Assembly (NCBI GenBank): GCA_003520965.1
Contig: DOTU01000295.1
Location: 701-6,885 of the forward strand
Length of the DNA stretch: 6,185 nt
DNA from: Candidatus Zixiibacteriota bacterium
GTDB lineage: Bacteria; Zixibacteria; MSB-5A5; UBA10806
Direction of reading: 5' to 3'
In this document: piece by piece, positions 1 through 5,205 of the stretch
Position numbering within the stretch: position 1 is the stretch's first letter
Layout of the letters: every line of letters starts with the position of its first letter
Program-made: the position numbers and the translations under genes
Notes under the pieces: generated by a model
Seen by the model: the letters and a program-made list of their open reading frames with translations, nothing else
The model's database searches: none
What the model was told of the DNA's origin: nothing

Positions 1-204
1 AAGGCAATTGAGAGAGTTAATCCGGAAGTAGTTGTTTTTTCTCCGGACAGGTATTCGCAGGCGATACCAAGAGAACGCGAAAAACTGACACATTCTGCGG
101 GGCGGGTTCTGGCAACGTCCCTTTTCGGAGGCATCTCCATCAGTGGAGTGGATACAGCTATTACGATCGAGACAATGAAACCGGTTTTTACAGAGAGGAA
201 ATGA
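1..204 (+). CDS. 3' end of an upstream gene; possible ComEC/metallo-beta-lactamase-type C-terminus
   Basis: Frame 1 is open from the first base to a TGA at 202-204 and gives 67 residues of the C-terminal end of a protein whose start lies outside the window. The piece begins near NPEVVVFS and continues with a proline, a short charged helix, then GRVLATSLFGGISI and a strand-like end. The order (hydrophobic strand ending in Ser, a proline-led helix, a Gly-Arg-Val strand, then a Gly-Ile pair) resembles the C-terminus of the metallo-beta-lactamase domain of ComEC/Rec2 DNA-uptake proteins. However, the usual GHP motif is not seen, so this identification is weak. No membrane segment is visible in the fragment. 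Its stop lies one base before the GTG start of the DUF4388 gene, so the two are probably co-transcribed. That a coding frame exists is well supported; the family is a guess. Confidence 0.72.
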   Translation, partial: KAIERVNPEVVVFSPDRYSQAIPREREKLTHSAGRVLATSLFGGISISGVDTAITIETMKPVFTERK

Positions 205-205
205 A

Positions 206-1372
206 GTGAGTTTCGCGGGCAATCTGAAAACCGTTTCACCGGCTGATATCTTTCAGTTGATTGTAACATCACAGAAGACAGGCGCCCTTTCGATAAGCAA
301 AGGCGAATCCCGCCGTTTCATTTATTTCAACCATGGACAATTGATATACGCCAATTCCTCCGATAAACAGGACATGCTTGGAATCCTTTTGATAAAAAGA
401 GGAAAAATCACCAAGCTCGAACTTGATTCTATACTAAAGGAACAAAAACCGGGGATAAAACTTGGTCAGATTTTGGTGGAAAAGGAAATTCTCAGCAGAG
501 ATGAGCTCTATGACTGCTTGAAGATGCAGATCGATGAAATTGTGTATAGCCTCTTCGGTTGGAAAGATGGTGATTTCGAGTTTATCGAGGGGAAGACTCC
601 ACCACCTGATGCTGTAACGACACAACTTAACCCAATGAATATGATCATGGAGGGGCTGCGCCGCATAGATGAGTGGACAGAACTTAAAAAAGTACTCCCT
701 CCTGATGATGCTCAAATCGAGTTAGTGCCCAATCCGGTCCTTAAAGTTGATGATATGAGAATAAGCAAAGATGAATTGATGGTGCTTGCTACAATTGGAG
801 GAGGTAAGAAATTATCAAAGGTTATCGACGATTGTTTATTGGATCAATTCCAAACCAGCAAAGCGCTGAGCAATCTTTATAAAATGGGGTTGATCAGAGT
901 TGGTAAACAAATGCCGGTAGTTAAGACGTCTGAACAGGAGCAAAAAGCTTTAGTTGAGCTCCTGGCACAGGTTTATATCAACAATCTCGGTCTTATATTC
1001 TCCGATCTTAAGGGCAAATTGGGGAACAGGGGGGATCGAATAATATTCGAGACTTTTGAAGAAAATAAGATGTTTTATCCGGTCTTGAGCCAGTCATTTA
1101 CAGCCCGTGATGGAACTATCAATTTTGATCAATTTCTGGACTTCTATAAACGTTTGCCCGAGGAAGCCCGCCTTTGGCGTATTGTTTCCAATTTTAATTC
1201 GCTTCTCAATGATTATCTTGTTGCAGTTCAAAAACATCTGGGAAATAAGATATATCGCCGTGTTGTCTCCGAGATTAAAATTAATATTCAAAACAGCATC
1301 AACCGCAATCGTCAACTAGCCTTAAAATATGGGCTGGAAGAGGAGTTCTCGCGAGCTTTGCGAGATAGATGA
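206..1372 (+). CDS. DUF4388 (PATAN) domain protein with tandem MshEN-like repeats and a winged-helix-like segment
   Basis: A 388-residue protein. Residues 1-55 match the DUF4388/PATAN opening: the FAGNL start, the KTGALSI strand, and FIYFNHGQLIYA. Residues 57-80 and 85-108 are two 24-residue repeats of the LGxxLxxxxxI...L...Q type, followed by the family's closing W-x-DGDFEF block around 119-127. Residues about 186-232 look like the winged-helix-type segment common in DUF4388 proteins, ending KMGLIRV. Residues about 244-388 are helical and not recognised. No signal peptide or membrane segment is seen, so it is probably cytoplasmic. DUF4388 proteins are common in myxobacteria and related lineages and are linked to signalling and gliding or pilus functions, but no biochemical activity is established. 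The GTG start is preceded by GAGAGG at 193-198, seven bases upstream, and sits one base after the preceding stop. It opens the polarity-gene run and is coupled to the following membrane-protein gene. Confidence 0.9.
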   Translation: MSFAGNLKTVSPADIFQLIVTSQKTGALSISKGESRRFIYFNHGQLIYANSSDKQDMLGILLIKRGKITKLELDSILKEQKPGIKLGQILVEKEILSRDELYDCLKMQIDEIVYSLFGWKDGDFEFIEGKTPPPDAVTTQLNPMNMIMEGLRRIDEWTELKKVLPPDDAQIELVPNPVLKVDDMRISKDELMVLATIGGGKKLSKVIDDCLLDQFQTSKALSNLYKMGLIRVGKQMPVVKTSEQEQKALVELLAQVYINNLGLIFSDLKGKLGNRGDRIIFETFEENKMFYPVLSQSFTARDGTINFDQFLDFYKRLPEEARLWRIVSNFNSLLNDYLVAVQKHLGNKIYRRVVSEIKINIQNSINRNRQLALKYGLEEEFSRALRDR

Positions 1373-1737
1373 TGAAAACGATACGCCTTCCCTTAATTAT
1401 CGGGCTGGTGTTTATCAATTATGGAATCGCGGATGCCATGACCAGCAAGGGATACGACCTGATGCAGGAGTCGTTTTCTCTGACTGTTTCAATTATAAGT
1501 TTGATACTGGCAATAATGATTTTAAAAGGGCTAAGCGGCGGAGCGCTGGCGCAGCCCTGGATTTTAATTGCGGTGGGATTTGCCCTGGCCGGGGTGGCCA
1601 GCCTGATACGCTTATTGGATATTAACGCCTTATTTTTTAAGCAGTACGATCTTCGACCAATTCTCCTTTTTACGCGAACAGGGGGCATGTTTTTTACCCT
1701 TGTAGGTTTAATATTCTATAAAAAGAGGCTGCAATAA
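1369..1737 (+). CDS. Small integral membrane protein, four predicted TM segments, unknown function
   Basis: A 122-residue, strongly hydrophobic protein. Membrane segments are visible at about residues 5-23, 35-53, 64-84 and 98-117, with a basic C-terminal end (KKRLQ) that should face the cytoplasm. I do not recognise the family, and no catalytic motif is apparent. The ATG at 1369 overlaps the TGA of the DUF4388 gene (1370-1372) as ATGA. A second ATG follows immediately at 1372, giving a protein one residue shorter. There is no strong Shine-Dalgarno, so translation is probably coupled to the upstream gene. Its place between a DUF4388 protein and roadblock proteins suggests a membrane anchor or sensor for the module, but this rests on position only. 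Confidence 0.82.
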   Translation: MMKTIRLPLIIGLVFINYGIADAMTSKGYDLMQESFSLTVSIISLILAIMILKGLSGGALAQPWILIAVGFALAGVASLIRLLDINALFFKQYDLRPILLFTRTGGMFFTLVGLIFYKKRLQ

Positions 1738-1796
1738 ACCGCAATTGGCCTCTAAACATCTCAACAGCTTTGTCGATAACAATATTAGTTGGTTTT

Positions 1797-1809
1797 GACC
1801 TGAGAGGTC
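1797..1809 (+). promoter_or_regulatory. Small perfect hairpin over the ribosome binding site of the TPR-roadblock gene
   Basis: The 13 bases GACCTGAGAGGTC form a perfect inverted repeat: stem GACCT (1797-1801) with AGGTC (1805-1809), and loop GAG. The Shine-Dalgarno GAGAGG (1802-1807) lies within the loop and the 3' arm, and the ATG follows at 1814. In the mRNA this could partly hide the ribosome binding site. The stem is only five pairs and does not extend, and a short palindrome can arise by chance. It lies at the end of the only notable intergenic gap (1738-1813), where I could find no convincing -35/-10 promoter pair. Confidence 0.35.
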
Positions 1810-1813
1810 CTAT

Positions 1814-2638
1814 ATGATTGATGTCGTAGAAATAAATGATCGTATCGCCAAGTGCGAGAAGATTCTCGAGGGCAATCCTCAGAGCCAGATTTTCGCAGCT
1901 TTAGCTGAGGCGTTCCGCAAAAGGGGTGACCTTGATCGGGCTTATGAAATTTGTTCCGAAGGTCTGAAAATGCACCCTGGATACGCGTCGGCCAGAGTTG
2001 TTATGGCCAAAATTCAAATGGCGCGAAAAAATTATGATCAAGCATCCGATGAGTTGGGAAGAGCCATAGCATCAGGAGGCCGGACAAGAGCGATTGAGGC
2101 TTTAGAAGCTGAGATGCAGATTCACCGCGGCCAGAAAGCTGAGGCGCTCCTTACCCTGCAAGGGCTCGAGGCCACTGATCCCGATGATGAAAATGTTAAA
2201 AGTCTTTTGGCACTGATCAATGAAAAGCCTCATCCCGATGAAATCATGCTTCCCAGAGAGATATCGAATAAGCTTGAAAAGATCGAAAATGAAAACCCCT
2301 CCCTGTCACATGCTATAAGTATCCTTAAGGTGATGCCCCGCGTTCTGGGAGTACTTGCTGTCAGTCAAAACGGGCTTCTCCTGGACAGCCGTTTCGATAG
2401 CCACCATGTCAAAGAGGAGTTTGCGGCTTTATCAAGGGGAATTGTCGATTGGGCTTTACAGGGAACCCAGCGACTCGATCTGGGCAATGTGCGTGAAGTA
2501 CTGATCGAGACTTATTCCTCAAAGATTTGGATCATTACCAAGGCAAAATTTATTTTGGTCGTTTACACCAGAGACGATGTCAGTATGGGAGCCTTAAAGC
2601 TTAAAATTGAAGAGCTCTTCGAGAGCGTTGAAATCTAA
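1814..2638 (+). CDS. TPR protein with C-terminal roadblock/LC7 domain
   Basis: A 274-residue protein without signal peptide or membrane segment. Residues about 24-55, 58-89 and 93-125 are three TPR-like helical hairpins; the first is the clearest, with an A-L-A-E-A-F then G-D-L-D-R-A-Y pattern. A short linker (about 135-160, PHPDEIMLPREI) leads to a roadblock/LC7 fold at about 164-274: the LSHAISILK helix, the GVLAVSQNGLLLDSR strand-turn-strand, a central helix (EEFAALSRGIVDWAL), the paired strands EVLIETYSSKIWIITKAKFILVVYT, and a last helix. Roadblock proteins dimerise and bind or regulate Ras-like GTPases, while TPRs bind partner proteins. Since an MglA gene lies about 0.8 kb downstream, this is plausibly an adaptor tying the GTPase to another partner. 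The ATG has GAGAGG six bases upstream. Gene and domains are confident; the partner is inferred. Confidence 0.88.
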   Translation: MIDVVEINDRIAKCEKILEGNPQSQIFAALAEAFRKRGDLDRAYEICSEGLKMHPGYASARVVMAKIQMARKNYDQASDELGRAIASGGRTRAIEALEAEMQIHRGQKAEALLTLQGLEATDPDDENVKSLLALINEKPHPDEIMLPREISNKLEKIENENPSLSHAISILKVMPRVLGVLAVSQNGLLLDSRFDSHHVKEEFAALSRGIVDWALQGTQRLDLGNVREVLIETYSSKIWIITKAKFILVVYTRDDVSMGALKLKIEELFESVEI

Positions 2639-2649
2639 GGAATATCAAT

Positions 2650-3099
2650 ATGAGCCGAATCAAAGCCGTCAAAAACCAGGATAAATTTCAGATGGCAGTA
2701 AAGTATTTAAGCGAGTATGCCGGGGTGAAAGGGGCCGTAATTGCAGATTCCGAGGGGTTAGTAATTGCTCAAATTGGCACGGAAGGATTTGACGCAGAGA
2801 CCTTTTGCGCCCTGGCCCTGGAGCTATCTTCTTCTTTGGACGCTATTCTGCCCAGGTTATTTCAGCCCGGCGTTGAATATCTGGCAATTAAAACGCGTCA
2901 GGACTGGTTGACCGTGGCCCGCTCTGCGCCATTTCTCCTGATTGTATCTGCTGAGAGGACCGCCGATGAGCTTTTAACTGTACGCATCGGGCGCGCCTTG
3001 GAAATGATATCATCTCACTTAAAAAATAAATACCCGCAGGTTATAACGGCGGGCTCAAATGGAATCAAGGCGAAAAATATGGAGGCGATACATGTATGA
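2650..3099 (+). CDS. Roadblock/LC7 domain protein (divergent)
   Basis: A 149-residue protein. Residues about 10-124 follow the roadblock/LC7 pattern: an N-terminal helix, GVKGAVIADSEGLVIAQIG as the first strand pair, a central helix rich in Ala, Leu and Ser (ETFCALALELSSSLDAIL), a middle strand pair (VEYLAIKTRQDWLTVARS then PFLLIVSAE), and a final helix reaching about residue 124. Residues 125-149 form a tail that looks unstructured. The ATG is preceded by AAGGA at 2637-2641, which overlaps the stop codon of the TPR-roadblock gene, so the two genes are tightly linked. Its end overlaps the start of the next roadblock gene by eight bases (ATGTATGA). Probably a GTPase-binding or partner subunit that pairs with one of its neighbours; it is not the MglB-like member. 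Confidence 0.87.
   Translation: MSRIKAVKNQDKFQMAVKYLSEYAGVKGAVIADSEGLVIAQIGTEGFDAETFCALALELSSSLDAILPRLFQPGVEYLAIKTRQDWLTVARSAPFLLIVSAERTADELLTVRIGRALEMISSHLKNKYPQVITAGSNGIKAKNMEAIHV
3081..3085 (+). promoter_or_regulatory. Shine-Dalgarno GGAGG that fixes the start of the third roadblock gene at 3092
   Basis: GGAGG is followed by six bases and then ATG at 3092. The in-frame ATG at 3059 would give eleven extra residues (MESRRKIWRRY) but has no comparable ribosome binding site, and those residues lie outside the roadblock fold. The 3092 start also gives the usual compact length for the family. Confidence 0.8.
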
Positions 3100-3430
3100 G
3101 GTCCTGGGCGATTTAAACAAAACCTCCGGGGTTAAAGGCTCCATGCTGGTCGGCAATGATGGTATCATCATTGCGGCCGATCTCGATGCCAAACTCGAAG
3201 ACGAAACTGTTGGTGCGATGGCAGCTTCGATCATGTCTAATGTTACAAAAGCGCTGGACCGTCTCAAACAGCAAAATCTCGAGAAGGTTACAATTGAGGC
3301 CGACGCCGGTAAGATCTTTTTAAGTAACGCCGGAGTGGGAATACTGGCGGTTATAACAGAGCCGGTGGTTAATGTTGGATTGGTAAGGCTGGAGATAAAA
3401 AACGCTGTTTTGCAAATTAAGGGGATGTAG
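3092..3430 (+). CDS. Compact roadblock/LC7 protein
   Basis: A 112-residue, single-domain roadblock/LC7 protein of typical family length. The order is a short helix (EVLGDLNKT), the strand pair GVKGSMLVGNDGIIIAADL, a long central helix (ETVGAMAASIMSNVTKALDRL), the strand pair KVTIEADAGKIFLSNAGVGILAVITE, and a last helix (VGLVRLEIKNAVLQI). It fits the small, freestanding roadblock proteins that sit next to MglA-like GTPases and form homo- or heterodimers. It lacks the extra C-terminal segment seen in the MglB-like gene further along. The start overlaps the preceding stop by eight bases, and the stop lies 17 bases before the mglA start. The role as a GTPase regulator or platform is inferred from family and position. 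Confidence 0.88.
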   Translation: MYEVLGDLNKTSGVKGSMLVGNDGIIIAADLDAKLEDETVGAMAASIMSNVTKALDRLKQQNLEKVTIEADAGKIFLSNAGVGILAVITEPVVNVGLVRLEIKNAVLQIKGM

Positions 3431-3447
3431 AGAGGAATTAGCGCTTT

Positions 3448-4647
3448 ATGGTATCGATCAATTATGCCTTCAGGGAGATAATCTCCAAGATCGTATATTA
3501 CGGTCCGGGCCTTTCGGGGAAGACCACAAATTTGCAGTATGTTTTCAAGAAAGTCCCCAGCGAGACCCGTGGTGAACTGATAAGCCTAGCCACAGATGCC
3601 GATCGTACTCTCTATTTTGACTTTTTACCGGTCAATGTGGGGACGATACAAGGCTTTGCCACCAAGTTTCAGCTATATACCGTTCCGGGCCAAGTGTATT
3701 ACAACGCCACTCGCAAGCTTGTTTTGCGAGGAGTCGATGGCCTGGTTTTTGTGGCTGATAGCCAGCTATCCAAAATGGATGAAAACATAGAATCGCTGCA
3801 AAACTTGAAAGATAACCTTGAGGAGTACGGTTATGATATCAAACAGCTCCCATTGGTTCTTCAATATAACAAGCGCGATTTACCCAATATTGCCTCTATC
3901 GCCGAATTGGAGAAGATCTTAAATCCCGGGGGCTTACCATATTTCGAGGCTGTGGCGGTTACCGGTGACGGTGTATTTAAGACGCTCAAAGCCATTAGTA
4001 AGATTGTCTTGGATCAGGTTAAAGCCAAACGGATGGAGCCAGCCAAGGTCATTAAAACTCAGGCTACTCCCAAGATTGCAGTTGCAGCAGGTGTTGGGTC
4101 ATCTGCAGGGGAACGTCCTCAAATAATTGAGGCTCCTGTCACCCCCAAGCCGGAAGTTAATGTCCGGGGCGTTGAGCTGCCCGAGCAAAGGATAAAATCA
4201 TCCGATAAAATCGGAACCAGAAGTATCGAATCATCAGTGATAGCCGATACACCTGCCAGAGTAGTAGTATCCGACACACCTGAGGAAAAAAATAATAACC
4301 ATGAAGAGGCTCATGCCACCGAGACTCCACAAGAGACAACAGAGAGAGCAGTTATTAGCAGTGAAGGTCTCGAGCCGGGCACGAAAAGCATCGTTCTTGC
4401 CCAGGATTTTGGCTTAACCCATGAATACAGCGAGGTTGAGACGGCAGCAGTTCAGCCTGAGCCCAAAAACTCCTGGCCGTCATATCAGGATGAATCGTTT
4501 AGTGATGATGAAGATGAGGAACTGGCTGATATCAACCTTAAAAATTCTATGCCGTTTCGAAAGCCGCAAATGGCTGAAAGCCGCAAAGTTAAAAATAGAA
4601 CGGGCAAGTTTAATATTTTTGGCTGGTTTAAGAAATCGAAAAAGTAA
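3448..4647 (+). CDS. mglA: MglA-type Ras-like GTPase with a long C-terminal extension
   Basis: A 399-residue protein. Residues 1-195 are a full MglA domain: INYAFREI start, P-loop GPGLSGKT (19-26), switch region ATDADRTLYFDFLP including R53 and T54, VPGQ with Q82, base-recognition motif NKRD (141-144), and the AVTGDGVF loop near 170-177. R53 and Q82 match, by position, the residues described as catalytic in Myxococcus MglA. The P-loop has Ser where Myxococcus has Cys. MglA-GTP binds one cell pole and directs motility or pilus machinery. Family members are usually about 195 residues long; this one adds about 204: Pro/Thr/Glu/Ser-rich low complexity (196-350), an acidic patch (SDDEDEELAD, 352-361) and a basic, aromatic end (FNIFGWFKKSKK). 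SD GAGGAA lies ten bases before the ATG. The GTPase call is very firm; the function of the tail is unknown. Confidence 0.96.
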   Translation: MVSINYAFREIISKIVYYGPGLSGKTTNLQYVFKKVPSETRGELISLATDADRTLYFDFLPVNVGTIQGFATKFQLYTVPGQVYYNATRKLVLRGVDGLVFVADSQLSKMDENIESLQNLKDNLEEYGYDIKQLPLVLQYNKRDLPNIASIAELEKILNPGGLPYFEAVAVTGDGVFKTLKAISKIVLDQVKAKRMEPAKVIKTQATPKIAVAAGVGSSAGERPQIIEAPVTPKPEVNVRGVELPEQRIKSSDKIGTRSIESSVIADTPARVVVSDTPEEKNNNHEEAHATETPQETTERAVISSEGLEPGTKSIVLAQDFGLTHEYSEVETAAVQPEPKNSWPSYQDESFSDDEDEELADINLKNSMPFRKPQMAESRKVKNRTGKFNIFGWFKKSKK

Positions 4648-4661
4648 GACTTGGTGAATAC

Positions 4662-4668
4662 AAGGAGG
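4662..4668 (+). promoter_or_regulatory. Strong Shine-Dalgarno AAGGAGG that fixes a TTG start at 4675
   Basis: AAGGAGG is the best ribosome binding site in the window, and six bases separate it from TTG at 4675. The upstream in-frame TTG at 4651 and GTG at 4654 lie before or on top of this site and have no site of their own. A strong site paired with a weak start codon may set the MglB-like product relative to MglA. Confidence 0.82.
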
Positions 4669-4674
4669 TTTACG

Positions 4675-5160
4675 TTGTCTCAGGAACAGCAGGTTCTCTA
4701 TGAGGATCAAATACAACAGCTCGATCAGGCGCTCAGCCGGATCATCAGGGAAGCCGAAGCCAAGTGCGCGCTCCTGGTGGATAAGGATGGGCACCTCATC
4801 ACGCGTCAGGGGTTTACCCATACGCTCGACACCACTGCCCTGGCAGCTCTTCTAGCGGGCAGCTTCGCCTCTACCAGGGAGATTGCTCGACTGGTAGGCG
4901 AGCCGGAGTTCTCAGTTCTATTTCATCAAGGGAAAAAAGATCACATTCATATTTCCCTGATCGATGAGCATGCCATTATGGTAGTCATTTTTGATGATCG
5001 CACTACGATTGGAATGATCAGGCTCTATGCCAAGGAAACTGGGGAAGCCCTGAAGAATATTCTCTCGGGAACAAGTGAAAATAAAAAAGACGAGCTTGAA
5101 CTTAACAAAGATTTCTCGGCAAGTGCTGAAGCAAAACTGGATGATATTTTTAAGGAGTAA
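4675..5160 (+). CDS. mglB: MglB-like roadblock protein, likely GTPase-activating partner of MglA
   Basis: A 161-residue protein from the TTG start. Residues about 7-130 show the MglB pattern as I recall it from Myxococcus: a YED-type N-terminal helix, AKCALLVDKDGHLITRQG, DTTALAALLAGSFAS in the central helix, then LVGEPEF, FHQGKKD, and VVIFDDRTTIGMIRL before the last helix. After a hydrophilic linker (131-150) it ends in a short helix AEAKLDDIFKE, which resembles the C-terminal helix of Myxococcus MglB that contacts MglA. MglB acts as a homodimer, binding one MglA-GTP and speeding GTP hydrolysis, and keeps MglA off the lagging pole. Here it follows mglA, whereas Myxococcus has mglB first. The gene starts 27 bases after the mglA stop. 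The four-roadblock context leaves open whether it is a homodimer in this organism. Confidence 0.88.
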   Translation: MSQEQQVLYEDQIQQLDQALSRIIREAEAKCALLVDKDGHLITRQGFTHTLDTTALAALLAGSFASTREIARLVGEPEFSVLFHQGKKDHIHISLIDEHAIMVVIFDDRTTIGMIRLYAKETGEALKNILSGTSENKKDELELNKDFSASAEAKLDDIFKE

Positions 5161-5205
5161 TTGAGAGAATTCTTCACGTAAGTTGCGGGATTTTCGGTGT
5201 ATGGA

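Noticed and set aside
434..715. Open frame of 93 codons on the - strand
   Set aside because: It lies entirely inside the well-supported DUF4388 gene on the opposite strand, and the product has no recognisable domain.
1329..1625. Open frame of 98 codons on the + strand over the DUF4388 end and the membrane-protein gene
   Set aside because: It is a shifted frame of two genes with clear protein features, and its own product shows no coherent pattern.
1738..1813. Possible promoter in the 76-base gap before the TPR-roadblock gene
   Set aside because: TTGTCG at 1770-1775 could be a -35, but nothing resembling a -10 lies 16-18 bases downstream. No intrinsic terminator is seen either.
3059..3091. 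Longer N-terminus for the compact roadblock protein
   Set aside because: No ribosome binding site before 3059, whereas GGAGG sits six bases before the ATG at 3092, and the extra residues lie outside the fold.
4480..4821. Open frame of 113 codons on the - strand across the mglA tail and mglB start
   Set aside because: It is antisense to two supported genes and covers the strong mglB ribosome binding site. No matching family.
5166..5173. Palindrome AGAATTCT between mglB and pilB as a possible terminator or operator
   Set aside because: Only eight bases with no loop and no U-run after it, so it is expected by chance.
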